Source: Clostridium cibarium
Lineage (GTDB): Bacteria; Bacillota; Clostridia; Clostridiales; Clostridiaceae
DNA: 64,000 nt
NCBI RefSeq assembly: GCF_014836335.1
Contig: NZ_JACSRA010000010.1
Coordinates: 62,001 to 126,000, forward strand
Direction of reading: 5' to 3'
Below the pieces are notes generated by a model. It did not search any database. It was not told the origin of the DNA and saw only the letters and a list, made by a program, of their open reading frames with translations. Shown one piece after another: positions 53,676 to 63,309 of this stretch. Positions within the stretch are counted from its first letter, which is position 1. Every line of letters begins with the position of its first letter. The position numbers and the translations under genes were made by a program.

Positions 53676-54692
53676 ATGGAGAAAAAGGTTAGAAGGAAGA
53701 TTAAGAAAGATAATAGAGTAATTAGAAAATTTAGTTGGAAGTTACTTATAGGATTTATGATATTTCAATTGTTTTTTACAGTTATAACAGCTCCTTTTAT
53801 ATTATTTTATGGGCCTTTTCAAAATGCAAAATCAATGTTTGTTGGTGGAGCTATGGGGTCAATGCATTATCAGTGGTTAGCAACTACTTTTCTTTCTAAA
53901 GAGCAAATTAACAAGATATTGGGGAAAAGTGAAGTAGAAGAAGATGTATCGACAGATGGTTCAGGTTTAATAAGCATACCAAAGAATCATGATGATAATA
54001 TAAAATATGCCACTTTAGAGAATAATGATAAATTTCGTGGACATGTTCTTACTGTTAGTGATCCTACAAGAATTAAAATAGGATATACATCAAAGCTAAA
54101 AAAAGAAGGAGAAACTACATCACAAATAGCCGAAAACAATAAGGCAGTAGCTGGAGTTAATGGGGGAGCTTTTTCAGATGAAGCAAATTCGCAGGCATGG
54201 ACTGCTAATGGAGGTACTCCTTCAGGTGTAATTATAACAGGTGGTAAAGTTATCTATGATGATACTTCAGGTAGTAAACAAGGTACTATACTTATGACAA
54301 AGGATGGACGCTTAGTTGCAGGTAATTATACTACAAAAGAATTATTGTCAAAAGGTGCTTCTGAAGCTGTAAGTTTTAATACGGATATTTTGGTTAGTAA
54401 TGGAAAAGCAGCAAAATTACAATATCATATGGGAGGGTCTTCTCCAAGAACAATAATTGGGCAAAAACAAGATGGAAGCATTTTGTTAGTAGTTTTAGAT
54501 TCAAAAAATAATAATAGAATTGCAGCGACTTTAGATGAAGCTCAGGAAATAATGCTTGATTTAGGTTGTGTAACAGCGGCTACATTAGATGGAGGTAAGT
54601 CTGCTACAATGTACTATAATGATGAAGTTGTAAATACACCTTCCTACGCATTTGGTGAAAGATATATACCAACTGCTGTTATAGTTAAATAA
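53676..54692 (+). CDS. Membrane-anchored phosphodiester glycosidase-like (NAGPA domain) protein
   Basis: A 338-residue protein with a basic N-terminus, one membrane helix (about 24-48) and an extracellular NAGPA-type domain (about 120-338). Typical segments are AVAGVNGGAFSD, GGTPSGVIITGGKVI, GGSSPRTIIGQKQDGSIL and the C-terminal AATLDGGKSATMYYN, which in this family form the active site that removes N-acetylglucosamine-phosphodiester caps. In bacteria the domain is linked to exopolysaccharide or wall glycans. It lies 18 bp upstream of a membrane-tethered partner gene. Confidence 0.82.
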   Translation: MEKKVRRKIKKDNRVIRKFSWKLLIGFMIFQLFFTVITAPFILFYGPFQNAKSMFVGGAMGSMHYQWLATTFLSKEQINKILGKSEVEEDVSTDGSGLISIPKNHDDNIKYATLENNDKFRGHVLTVSDPTRIKIGYTSKLKKEGETTSQIAENNKAVAGVNGGAFSDEANSQAWTANGGTPSGVIITGGKVIYDDTSGSKQGTILMTKDGRLVAGNYTTKELLSKGASEAVSFNTDILVSNGKAAKLQYHMGGSSPRTIIGQKQDGSILLVVLDSKNNNRIAATLDEAQEIMLDLGCVTAATLDGGKSATMYYNDEVVNTPSYAFGERYIPTAVIVK

Positions 54693-54710
54693 GTGAGAGA
54701 GGTATGATTT

Positions 54711-55757
54711 ATGAAAGGATTCAAAAGAATTATAGTATGGGCTTTGCTTTCTATAATGATGCAAGTAGCAGCTCTATTATATTTAGATAAAGTATATTTA
54801 AAACATTCTTCTGAGTTTCAACTGAAAGAAGTTAAAGAAGATGTTGTTGGTAGTAAAGCTGACTTATCAATACCACAAGGAGCAAAAAAGATTCAAAGTT
54901 CTTATGATGGTAAATATATATCATATTTCGTTGACAGTAAGTTCTATCTTTTAGATACAAAGACAGGTACTTCAGAAGAGATAATAACTAATAAAGGTAA
55001 TAGAGAAGTATTAAATAGTGAATGGTTGCCAGATAGAAATAGATTAACAATAGCAGAAAAGGTAACAAGTTCAAGCAAGAAAAATGTAATTAACGTTATT
55101 AATTATGATGCAAAGAACAAAACAGAATCTCAAATTACAGAAAATGAAAAAGTGTGTGATTACAAGAGTGGAATGCAAGTTGATGCAATTGAAACTACAA
55201 CTCTTTCTGGAGTCACTTTTGTATCTGTGAGTAAAGGTGGGAATAATGCAGTTATTTATAGAATAAATATAGAAAAAAATGTGGAGAGTATTGGAAGCAA
55301 CATTTCCGCTATGGGAGAAATGAAAGTATCCCCTAGCAGTGATTCTATAATTTATCAAGATAAAAAAGCTAAAAGATTTTATGAATATACAAATGGTAAA
55401 GCATCAAAAATCAATATTACAAATTCAAGTAACTTGACGCTTTTGGCAAGGGATAGTAATGGAGTAGTATATATGGGCGAAGAGAGTGAAGATAAAGTAA
55501 CTAAAATCTTTTCTGGAACTCTTAATCAAAAGTTTGCTACGTGGAAAGTAACTCAGTTAGATAAACCAAAGAATTCTACAGATATATATGTTAATGATAA
55601 AGGTGAGTTTCTAGTTAATGATAGTTTAGATGGAAAAGTTAAAAATCTTACAACATCAGAAAGTGTAAGTTATAAAGGAAAGTTTATATTTGTAAACAAT
55701 AAAGTTATTTTAAGTTCTGATAATGGCAAGATATATTTAACAAGTCTATCAAAGTAG
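54711..55757 (+). CDS. Membrane-tethered protein with probable beta-propeller domain
   Basis: A 348-residue protein with an N-terminal anchor (about 5-25) and an extracellular region of repeated beta-strand units (SYDGKYISYFVDSKFYLLD, NSEWLPDRNRLTIAE, KVSPSSDSIIYQD), which resemble TolB/WD40-like blades. No catalytic motif is recognised. It is co-transcribed with the NAGPA-domain gene, so the two probably work together at the cell surface. SD GAGAGGT. I do not recognise a named family. Confidence 0.65.
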   Translation: MKGFKRIIVWALLSIMMQVAALLYLDKVYLKHSSEFQLKEVKEDVVGSKADLSIPQGAKKIQSSYDGKYISYFVDSKFYLLDTKTGTSEEIITNKGNREVLNSEWLPDRNRLTIAEKVTSSSKKNVINVINYDAKNKTESQITENEKVCDYKSGMQVDAIETTTLSGVTFVSVSKGGNNAVIYRINIEKNVESIGSNISAMGEMKVSPSSDSIIYQDKKAKRFYEYTNGKASKINITNSSNLTLLARDSNGVVYMGEESEDKVTKIFSGTLNQKFATWKVTQLDKPKNSTDIYVNDKGEFLVNDSLDGKVKNLTTSESVSYKGKFIFVNNKVILSSDNGKIYLTSLSK

Positions 55758-55784
55758 TAAAATAATGAAAATTGGTGAGCTATA

Positions 55785-55820
55785 AAAGACTTCTGTGGGA
55801 AATCTACAGAAGTCTTTAGA
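55785..55820 (+). terminator. Terminator after the glycosidase-like operon
   Basis: AAAGACTTCTGT (55785-55796) pairs with ACAGAAGTCTTT (55806-55817); T-tract short. Confidence 0.65.
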
Positions 55821-55895
55821 TTATAAATTCAAATTTCAAAAAATTTATGGTATAATACCATTCAGAATACTTTTTAGGAGAGGAATATAGATTTA

Positions 55896-56561
55896 ATGAA
55901 TAGTTTCAATTTTATGGATATAATATATAACAAAATTCTAATTATTCCAGCTATACTTTTAGCTTTTACATTTCATGAGTTTGCTCATGCAAAGGTAGCT
56001 GATATGTTGGGAGATAAAACACCAAGATTTCAAGGAAGACTTACCCTTAATCCAATGAGTCATATCGATCCTTTAGGGACATTACTTATTTTAATTGCTG
56101 GGTTTGGATGGGCAAAGCCAGTTGAAACAAATCCTTCAGCTTTTAAAAATTATTATAAGGACGATTTAAAAGTAAGTCTAGCAGGGCCATTAGCAAATTT
56201 AGTGTTAGCCTTTTTGGGATATTTGTGTTATGGACTATTTGTAATTTTTCAAACAAAAACAGGCTTATTACCTGCTTCGATTTCGAATGTGTTAGCAGGG
56301 ATGTTAGATGGGGTTTTTTCTATTAATGTTTCGTTATTTGTATTTAACTTATTACCAATACCTGGATTAGATGGCTTTTGGGTATTAAGAGATTTAAAAC
56401 CAAAGTTTTTCTACAGTATTAGCGAGTCAATATATAAATATCAGATGGTAATATTAGCATTATTAGTTGTTGGTGGTTTTAGATTTATACATGTACCGGT
56501 TGTGTATGTTATGAAGTTTATTATAATGATAGTTAATCCAGTGTTAGGATTGTTATATTAA
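55896..56561 (+). CDS. Site-2 protease family (M50) membrane metalloprotease
   Basis: A 221-residue polytopic protein with the zinc site FHEFAH (His27-Glu28-His31) inside a membrane helix and the second motif NLLPIPGLDGFWVL near residue 150. It belongs to the short RseP-less, YwhC-like group whose substrates are mostly unknown. TATAAT (55851-55856) within TGGTATAATACCA lies upstream, and AGGAGAGG provides the SD. It is 15 bp from trmB and probably co-transcribed. Confidence 0.87.
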   Translation: MNSFNFMDIIYNKILIIPAILLAFTFHEFAHAKVADMLGDKTPRFQGRLTLNPMSHIDPLGTLLILIAGFGWAKPVETNPSAFKNYYKDDLKVSLAGPLANLVLAFLGYLCYGLFVIFQTKTGLLPASISNVLAGMLDGVFSINVSLFVFNLLPIPGLDGFWVLRDLKPKFFYSISESIYKYQMVILALLVVGGFRFIHVPVVYVMKFIIMIVNPVLGLLY

Positions 56562-56576
56562 CCTAGGAGGAAAAAC

Positions 56577-57215
56577 ATGAGACTTAGAAAAAAGTGGTGG
56601 GCTAGACCTGAACTTGAAGAAAATAAATTGTTTATAAATAACCCAAGAGAATTAAAGGGAAGATGGAAAGAGGAATTTCGTAATAATAATCCTATACATC
56701 TAGAACTAGGCTGTGGTAGAGGAGGATTCTTAACACAAAATTGCTTAAGATATCCGGAAGTTAATCATGTGGCTATAGATTTAAAAGATGAGGTGCTTGT
56801 ATACGCTCTAAGAAAGGTAGAAGAGTACTCTGAAATAACAAATGGAAGATTGGTTGCATTAAATATTAGCTTTGTTAGTGAGCTTTTTGATAAGGATGAA
56901 ATTGAAAAAATATATATAAACTTTTGTAATCCGTGGCCAAAGGATAGGCATAATAAAAGAAGACTTACTCATTCAAGGTTTTTACAAGAGTATAAGAAAT
57001 TCTTAAAAGTTGGCTCTGAAGTATGGTTTAAGACAGATGATACGGATCTTTTTAATGATTCTCAGGAATATTTTAAAGAAAGTGGATTCGAGATAGAATT
57101 TTTAACTTATGACCTACATAGTTCGGATTTTAAAGAGAATATAATGACGGAGTATGAAACAAAATTCACAAAACTAGGGATGAAAACAATGTTTTTAAGA
57201 GCTAGTTTGAAATAA
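56577..57215 (+). CDS. trmB: tRNA (guanine-46-N7)-methyltransferase
   Basis: A 212-residue SAM methyltransferase that makes m7G46 in t[16 protein letters not shown] is the SAM loop, and [17 protein letters not shown] with FKTDDTDLF are TrmB signatures. AGGAGGAAA SD. It is grouped with the M50 gene, a neighbour pair without obvious functional link. Confidence 0.95.
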   Translation: MRLRKKWWARPELEENKLFINNPRELKGRWKEEFRNNNPIHLELGCGRGGFLTQNCLRYPEVNHVAIDLKDEVLVYALRKVEEYSEITNGRLVALNISFVSELFDKDEIEKIYINFCNPWPKDRHNKRRLTHSRFLQEYKKFLKVGSEVWFKTDDTDLFNDSQEYFKESGFEIEFLTYDLHSSDFKENIMTEYETKFTKLGMKTMFLRASLK

Positions 57216-57272
57216 GACAGGCTGTCTAAAGGTTAATTTATATTAACCATTTAGGCAGTCTGTCTTATTTTT
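57213..57272. terminator. Long bidirectional terminator
   Basis: A 60-bp hairpin: AAGACAGGCTGTCTAAAGG pairs imperfectly with CCATTTAGGCAGTCTGTCTT, with GGTTAA/TTAACC at the top, then ATTTTTT. The stop codon of the Ppx/GppA-like gene lies in its right arm. Confidence 0.82.
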
Positions 57273-58773
57273 TATAGATTAGCAAATTCTTATCATAAAT
57301 CTCATGAAACATTCTAGAAGCATTCATTGCTCGATTAATTTGAAATTTTAAATCCAATTTTGAAGATATTATAATAATTACTGAGTTTTCTTTTATACTA
57401 ACTTCAATGTTTTCTATAGAATCTTCAAAACTTTCATTTAATCCTTCGGCTATACTCAGAAGAACGCCTATTTTATCAATAGCTTTTATATCAAGTTTAT
57501 TTATTAAAACTCCATAGGTAGGAGATAGAAAGTTATAACTGCTATTTTTTGGAGAAGCAACAATTGCAGAACTAATAAGTAATTCTCTATGAGTTAATCC
57601 GCTAATATAAGAATTTAATATCATATAAAATGAATGATTGTGATAATTGTAGTAATCAACGCTTATACCACTATCATGTAGATAAGATGCAGTTTTTATT
57701 ATATTATGATAACCATCATCTAGGTGATGAAGAGGTTTTAGTGCAGTAAATAATTCTTTTGTAGTATAGTAAAGTTTTTCTGCATGGGATTTATTTATAT
57801 TTAAATTTTCCATAATACCATAGAGATTATAATCTAGAATGTTTGAAACAGGACAATAGTTTTTATATACATAATCAAATATAATGCCTTCTTTTAGACC
57901 ACGCCCACAAATAAGTATGTTGGATATATCGTAATAAGAAACTATCTCTTTCAAAATAAGAGCACCACCTACTATTATATCTGCCATGCAGGGAGTAAGC
58001 TTATAAAGTCGTTTTCTCTGAGCAAGACTCTTGCATTTTAGTAAATTATATATATCCTGAATATCAATATCTGTTGTAGTATAATTGTGAATAATGTCTA
58101 AAGGGTATTTTTTTCTTTCTTTATCTAGGTTTGCTATGGAGTGTATAGTTTTTCCAGTTCCAACAATGTTGTTAAGTTTTATTCCTTTAAATTTATTTAT
58201 TTTGCTTAGTTCCTTTTTAATATATAAAATAGCATTATCTAAATCTTCTTTTAATATTTTATCTTCCAAATTAAAAGCATAGGATAAATTCAATGTGCCT
58301 AGAGGTAGAGTAAAACTATCTTTAATTGCTTCGTTAAGCATCCATGATATATGAGTTGATTCTCCTGAGATATCTACCAGTAGTGCATTATTTAAATCAA
58401 TGCTATTTACTACTGCCAGATAATTATAATAAATTATATCTAAATCATTTAAAATGGTAACCTCCATATCTAAATTTTCGTTTATAACTTTTACAAATTC
58501 ATCTTTGTTTTTTGATTTTTCTAAAAAACTTGTAGAGAATACTATAGGTTCCCTTGATCCATGAATTTTAGAAAGAGATTTATAACTTCTTAAGATAGAT
58601 AAGGTTTCTTCAAGTTTTATATTAGATATTTTATTGTTTAGAATTAAGTCATAGTAAAGTCTTATTGGAGAATTTAGCTCGTCAATTATTTTAAAATAGC
58701 CATTATCTTGAATCTGGGTAATCAGAAAACTAATAGAATTACATCCTATTACAATGACACTTGTTTTCTCCAT
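57265..58773 (-). CDS. Divergent Ppx/GppA phosphatase-like protein with C-terminal HD-type domain
   Basis: A 502-residue protein with the Ppx/GppA layout: an actin-like ATPase-fold region (about 1-300), then a helical HD-type domain (about 315-500). The glycine loop is VGTGKTIHS and the domain 2 signature is MADIIVGGALIL. The motifs have eroded: the usual DxGSNS reads VIGCNS, the EEAR region with the catalytic Glu reads NDLDII, and GGGSTE reads SGESTH. In the HD part, YLHDSG retains His-Asp. It may have lost exopolyphosphatase/pppGpp hydrolase activity or changed substrate. It is a single gene convergent with trmB. Confidence 0.8.
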   Translation of the reverse strand: MEKTSVIVIGCNSISFLITQIQDNGYFKIIDELNSPIRLYYDLILNNKISNIKLEETLSILRSYKSLSKIHGSREPIVFSTSFLEKSKNKDEFVKVINENLDMEVTILNDLDIIYYNYLAVVNSIDLNNALLVDISGESTHISWMLNEAIKDSFTLPLGTLNLSYAFNLEDKILKEDLDNAILYIKKELSKINKFKGIKLNNIVGTGKTIHSIANLDKERKKYPLDIIHNYTTTDIDIQDIYNLLKCKSLAQRKRLYKLTPCMADIIVGGALILKEIVSYYDISNILICGRGLKEGIIFDYVYKNYCPVSNILDYNLYGIMENLNINKSHAEKLYYTTKELFTALKPLHHLDDGYHNIIKTASYLHDSGISVDYYNYHNHSFYMILNSYISGLTHRELLISSAIVASPKNSSYNFLSPTYGVLINKLDIKAIDKIGVLLSIAEGLNESFEDSIENIEVSIKENSVIIIISSKLDLKFQINRAMNASRMFHEIYDKNLLIYKK

Positions 58774-58852
58774 AATTACTCCTCTTTAAATAAAATAAGT
58801 CTAGATAATATTATATTGCTAGTGGGTGGATAAGTGTTAATAAAATTCTATA

Positions 58853-58882
58853 TTGACATGAAATCTTCTTTATATGTATAAT
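58853..58882 (+). promoter_or_regulatory. argS promoter
   Basis: TTGACA (58853-58858), 18 bp, TATAAT (58877-58882). Confidence 0.8.
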
Positions 58883-58904
58883 ATATTCAAGAATTTAATA
58901 TAGT

Positions 58905-59120
58905 GATTCTATGAAGAGAAGAGTAGGATTAATTGATTTTTAAAGCGAGTAAGGGATGGTGTAAGCCTTATAAATAGATTAATTTGAATAGAGACTCGGA
59001 GAAACTACATTGAAGGTAGTCGCAAGAAGTTGCGTTAAAAATTTTTAAGTGGCATTTACTGCAATTAGAGTGGTACCGCGGGAATTTTTCCGTCTCTTAT
59101 TTATTAAGAGGCGTTTTTTT
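58905..59120 (+). promoter_or_regulatory. T-box riboswitch, arginine specifier
   Basis: The apical stem I motif GGGATGGTGTAAGCC (58957-58971) is present. The probable specifier is AGA (Arg, 58990-58992) in GAATAGAGAC. The T-box AGAGTGGTACCGCGG lies at 59067-59081. The terminator is CGTCTCTTA (59091-59099) with TAAGAGGCG (59105-59113) and a T-run. Uncharged tRNA-Arg should induce argS. Confidence 0.9.
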
Positions 59121-59166
59121 ATTTTAACAACTTATTTCATATAAGTATAGTATTTAGGAGGATTTT

Positions 59167-60858
59167 ATGGATTATAAAAAGAAGGTTGCTGAGTTAATCA
59201 GTGCAGAAGTAGAATTAGAAATTGAAAAGATTGAACAACTAATAGAAATTCCACCAAGGCCAGAAATGGGGGATTATGCTTTTCCTTGTTTTCAGCTCTC
59301 TAAAACTATGAGAAAAGCTCCAAACATGATAGCAGAAGAATTAAAAGAGAAATTAAATAAAGAAGGATTTGAAAAGATTGAAAATCTAGGACCTTATATT
59401 AATTTCTTTGCTGATAAAAGTATTTTTGCAAAAAATGCAATAGAGAAGGTATTAGCAGAAGGAGACAATTATGGTTCTTCTAATATAGGGGAAGGAAAAA
59501 CTGTATGTGTAGAATATTCTTCACCTAATATAGCAAAACCTTTCCATGTAGGTCATCTATTTACAACAGCAATAGGTCATTCTTTGTATAAGATGTTTAA
59601 AAAAGAAGGGTATAATGCTGTAGGGATAAATCACCTTGGAGATTGGGGAACTCAATTTGGTAAGTTAATATCAGCATATCACAGATGGATAGATGAAGAA
59701 GCTTTAGAAGAGGATCCTATAAAGGAACTTTTAAGAATTTATGTAAAGTTTCATGATGAAGCAGAAAAGGATCCAACTTTAGAAGATGAAGGAAGAGCAT
59801 ATTTTAAAGCTTTAGAAGATGGAGATAAGGATGCTGAAGCCCTTTGGAAGAGATTTAGAGATTTAAGTTTAAAAGAGTTTGAAAGAGTCTATAATATCTT
59901 AGGAGTGGAGTTTGATTCCTATGCAGGAGAAGCTTTTTACAATGACAAGATGGATGTAGTTGTTGATAAATTAAAAGATAAAGAACTTTTAGTTGAAAGT
60001 AATGGTGCACAAGTCGTAATGCTAGAAGATTATAATATGCCACCATGTATAGTTCTTAAGGGGGATGGAGCATCCATATATGCAACTAGAGACTTAGCTG
60101 CAGCTATGTATAGAAAGAAAACATACGACTTCTATAAGAGTATATATGTAGTGGGAACCCCTCAAGCGCTTCATTTTAAACAAGTATTTAAAGTGTTAGA
60201 ACTTGCAGGAAATGAATGGGCAAAAGATTGTGTCCATGTAGGATTTGGATTAGTTAAATTTGCAGACAGAAAGCTTTCTACTAGAAAAGGTGAAGTAATA
60301 TTATTAGATGATCTTTTAAGAGAATCAGTGGAAAAAACTTTAGAAATAATAAATGAAAAAAATCCTGATTTAGAAAATAAGGAAGAAGTTGCAAAGAAAA
60401 TAGGAGTAGGTGCAGTAGTATTTACTTATCTTAAAAATTCAAGAGAAAAGGATATAGTCTTTGATTGGAAAGAAATACTTTCATTTGAAGGGGAAACAGG
60501 ACCTTATGTACAATATTCATATGCAAGGGCAAAGAGCATTTTAAGAAGAGCAGGAGAAATTAAAGGAGAGCCTAATTATAGTAAATTAAACTCAAAAGAA
60601 GAATTTGAATTAGTTAAAACGTTGGAGAATTTTAATAAATATATACTTATTTCATTAGATAAATTAGAACCTTCTGTATTAACTAGATATGTAATAGAAG
60701 TAGCTAAGGATTTTAATAAATTCTATAATGCTCATTCTGTACTTAATCTTGAGGATGAAGAATTAAAAATTGCTAGAATAAAACTTGTGGAAGCAACTTG
60801 TCAAGTTATAAAAAATGGTCTTGAACTTATAGGAATTGAAGTTGTGGAAAAGATGTAA
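59167..60858 (+). CDS. argS: Arginyl-tRNA synthetase
   Basis: A 563-residue class I synthetase. The HIGH motif is HVGH in [13 protein letters not shown], and the KMSKS position reads KLSTRKGE, the form that many ArgRS have. An N-terminal Add1 domain and a C-terminal DALR anticodon domain (from about 445) are present. AGGAGG SD. It is controlled by the Arg T-box just upstream. Confidence 0.96.
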   Translation: MDYKKKVAELISAEVELEIEKIEQLIEIPPRPEMGDYAFPCFQLSKTMRKAPNMIAEELKEKLNKEGFEKIENLGPYINFFADKSIFAKNAIEKVLAEGDNYGSSNIGEGKTVCVEYSSPNIAKPFHVGHLFTTAIGHSLYKMFKKEGYNAVGINHLGDWGTQFGKLISAYHRWIDEEALEEDPIKELLRIYVKFHDEAEKDPTLEDEGRAYFKALEDGDKDAEALWKRFRDLSLKEFERVYNILGVEFDSYAGEAFYNDKMDVVVDKLKDKELLVESNGAQVVMLEDYNMPPCIVLKGDGASIYATRDLAAAMYRKKTYDFYKSIYVVGTPQALHFKQVFKVLELAGNEWAKDCVHVGFGLVKFADRKLSTRKGEVILLDDLLRESVEKTLEIINEKNPDLENKEEVAKKIGVGAVVFTYLKNSREKDIVFDWKEILSFEGETGPYVQYSYARAKSILRRAGEIKGEPNYSKLNSKEEFELVKTLENFNKYILISLDKLEPSVLTRYVIEVAKDFNKFYNAHSVLNLEDEELKIARIKLVEATCQVIKNGLELIGIEVVEKM

Positions 60859-60906
60859 TTTATTAAATTAGAAATTTAATTGGAGTTTAAGGAATGGGGG
60901 GGTAAG

Positions 60907-62058
60907 ATGTTCTTTGATAGGAATATTAAGTATAGGGATATATTAATTTTTGCTTTAATTGGAATAGTAGGATACAAAGTTATTGATAACTATACTTTTA
61001 TATTTGATCTTGTAGGCAAATTTATATCTATAGTATCTCCATTTATATATTCATTGATATTTGCTTATATACTTAATCCTATAATGAAGATGTTTGAAAA
61101 TCGTCTTAGATTTAAGAGAGGTTTATCGATACTTGTTACATATGTTAGTATATTTAGCATAGTAGTTTTGTTATTTATATATGTTATTCCAAGTATACTA
61201 GATAGTATTATATCTATAACATCAGATATTCCTACATATGTAAGAATGGTTCAAGGATGGATAAATGAAGCTACAAAAAATGAAAATATATATGAAATAG
61301 TGAAGGAAACTGGGGTCTTAGACTATTTATCAATTATTACTACAAAATTTGGTAGTTTGCTTGTATCTGCTCTTGAAGGATCTTTATCATCAGTTTTATC
61401 TATAACTACTAATTTAGTTAAGATTATTTTGGGATTTTTGATTTCTATTTACGTACTTCTCGATAAAGAAAGATTCATAGAAGAAAGTAAAACAATAACT
61501 TATATTTTACTTAAAGAAGAAAGAGGACAGAAGCTAATTTTGTGGTTAAAAACATATAATAAAATGATAGGGATGTATGTCGGGACTAAGGCTTTAGATT
61601 CTCTTATTATTGGGTTAATTGCATTAATTGGGCTAATAGTTTTGAAAGCTCCATATACAATACTAATTGCATTGGTAGTTGGATTCACAAATATGATTCC
61701 TTATTTTGGTCCGCTGATTGGGGTAATAACTGGAGCTATTGTTGGGATATTTGTATCCCCAAGTATGGCCTTTTTTATAGCATTGTTTCTTTTAGCGCTT
61801 CAACAGTTTGATGCTTGGTTTTTAGAACCAAAGTTAGTTGGGAAATCTATTGGAGTTAGACCGTTTCTTATTATTGTTGGAGTAGTAGTTGGTGGAGGTT
61901 TCTTTGGGCCTGTAGGAATGATTTTAGCCTCACCTACTGTGGCAACTATAAAACTTTTTTACGAACAAAAGGTAGCTATCTTTAAAGCGAAAAATAAAAA
62001 TTTGATGAGACGAATACAAGAAAATAATGAAGAAGATCCAGAAAAGAACAACCCCTAG
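60907..62058 (+). CDS. AI-2E family transporter (PerM-like permease)
   Basis: A 383-residue polytopic membrane protein with about eight hydrophobic helices. Family signatures are GFTNMIPYFGPLIG near residue 260 and LEPKLVGKSIGVRPFLII. Named for E. coli TqsA, but many members have other roles such as ion/proton antiport, so no substrate is assigned. The ATG at 60907 is preceded by a G-run; an in-frame TTG at 60880 is less likely. The final codons (Asn-Asn-Pro-stop) lie in the terminator stem. Confidence 0.85.
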   Translation: MFFDRNIKYRDILIFALIGIVGYKVIDNYTFIFDLVGKFISIVSPFIYSLIFAYILNPIMKMFENRLRFKRGLSILVTYVSIFSIVVLLFIYVIPSILDSIISITSDIPTYVRMVQGWINEATKNENIYEIVKETGVLDYLSIITTKFGSLLVSALEGSLSSVLSITTNLVKIILGFLISIYVLLDKERFIEESKTITYILLKEERGQKLILWLKTYNKMIGMYVGTKALDSLIIGLIALIGLIVLKAPYTILIALVVGFTNMIPYFGPLIGVITGAIVGIFVSPSMAFFIALFLLALQQFDAWFLEPKLVGKSIGVRPFLIIVGVVVGGGFFGPVGMILASPTVATIKLFYEQKVAIFKAKNKNLMRRIQENNEEDPEKNNP

Positions 62059-62084
62059 TATTTTAAACTAGGGGTTGTTCTTAT
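62044..62084 (+). terminator. Terminator after the AI-2E gene
   Basis: AGAACAACCCCTAGT (62045-62059) pairs perfectly with ACTAGGGGTTGTTCT (62067-62081). The stem contains the stop codon. Confidence 0.82.
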
Positions 62085-62102
62085 AATGAGCAAATATCGA
62101 AG

Positions 62103-62822
62103 TTAATTAATATCATTAGAAATATCTTTTTCACAATCATCAATGGTAGAATTATCTACCTCAGTTTTAGAAAAGTCTTTATTAATAAATTGTTTCCAGT
62201 TTACAAAAATATGATAAAGATTAATAACATCTTGCTCATTATATAGTAATATATTCTCTAATTTTTCTTTAGGCATTCTACTTATGTAGTCTTTATCTTT
62301 CATGACTTTATGAAAGGTTTTAGCTAGATTAGAACCACTTATAACTTCGCTTTCACGTACTATCCCAAAAGATTTCTCAAGATTTTTAAGGCCTATAGAG
62401 GTATCATTGTACAGTTCATATTCTTTTTGAATATCCACAGAATCAAATTCGTTTTTAAAATTAAATTCTATACCGTATTTTTCAAATAGATAATTAATAA
62501 CAGAAAAGTCGTTGTTTCCTGAAAATGTTACTATAGCTTTTTTATCTTGATTTTTCATTTTTATAAAATATTTTTGAGCTAGATAAAGAATATCTATAGA
62601 TTCAGATCTATTCTCTATCATATACTGAGTTACATGAAGTTCAGTTGTTTCTTGATTAAATACACAAGCACCAAACACTCCTATACATTTAGGTTTTTTA
62701 TAAACATAATGCTCTAAATCAAAGAAAATTATATCTTTAGGCAAATAATGCATTTTTTCATGACACAGCATAAATTCATTTGAAACATTGCTAACCTTTA
62801 TTATATTTTCTCTAATTATCAT
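62103..62822 (-). CDS. YprB-like RNase H-fold protein
   Basis: A 239-residue protein of the YprB ribonuclease H-like group. IIFFDLEHYVY gives the first Asp/Glu pair and FSGNNDFSVINYLF the second acidic motif. YNEQDVINLYHIF near the C-terminus supplies the last Asp, so a DEDD-type 3'-5' exonuclease activity is plausible. The usual TPR or helicase partner domains are absent. Single gene on the minus strand. Confidence 0.75.
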   Translation of the reverse strand: MIIRENIIKVSNVSNEFMLCHEKMHYLPKDIIFFDLEHYVYKKPKCIGVFGACVFNQETTELHVTQYMIENRSESIDILYLAQKYFIKMKNQDKKAIVTFSGNNDFSVINYLFEKYGIEFNFKNEFDSVDIQKEYELYNDTSIGLKNLEKSFGIVRESEVISGSNLAKTFHKVMKDKDYISRMPKEKLENILLYNEQDVINLYHIFVNWKQFINKDFSKTEVDNSTIDDCEKDISNDIN

Positions 62823-63010
62823 AGTACCACAACTTTCCTATATAAATTTCAGTTATATTAAGGCAATATACTTAATAATGAATGTATTTATCCTTAAGTG
62901 TAATTAAAGTTTCATTTTATTATACCATTATTACTATAAATAATAATAGTATGAAAATTTTATAATAACATTTAATAAAAATATTTTAGAGAAATTTATA
63001 CCTAGTATGG

Positions 63011-63064
63011 TTGACCAATTACAGTTGAGATGATATTATAATTATATGATAATGATTTTCAATA
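63011..63064 (+). promoter_or_regulatory. feoAB promoter with Fur box
   Basis: TTGACC (63011-63016), 17 bp, TATTAT (63034-63039). ATGATAATGATTTTCAAT (63047-63064) matches the GATAATGATAATCATTATC Fur consensus well and overlaps the expected start, so iron should repress the operon. Confidence 0.8.
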
Positions 63065-63076
63065 TGAGGTGATATT

Positions 63077-63298
63077 ATGTGTCTATGTGATTTAGAAATA
63101 GGTGAATACGCAACCGTTAAGATGGTAAGTGGAGATGAAAAGTTAGCAAAAAGACTTTCTGCTCTTGGATGTATTGAAGGAACTAAAGTTTTATTAAAGA
63201 GAATGGCGCCTTTGGGAGATCCGATGATAATTAATCTTAGAGGTTTTGATTTAGCAATTAGAAAGAAGGATGCTAAAAATATATTTATACATAATTAG
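63077..63298 (+). CDS. feoA: Ferrous iron transport protein A
   Basis: A 73-residue SH3-like domain protein. GEYATVKMVSGDEKLAKRLSALG and the LRGFDLAIRKKDA ending match FeoA. It is thought to help FeoB at the membrane. AGGTGAT SD; 11 bp before feoB under the Fur box. Confidence 0.93.
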   Translation: MCLCDLEIGEYATVKMVSGDEKLAKRLSALGCIEGTKVLLKRMAPLGDPMIINLRGFDLAIRKKDAKNIFIHN

Positions 63299-63309
63299 AG
63301 GGGGAGCTT

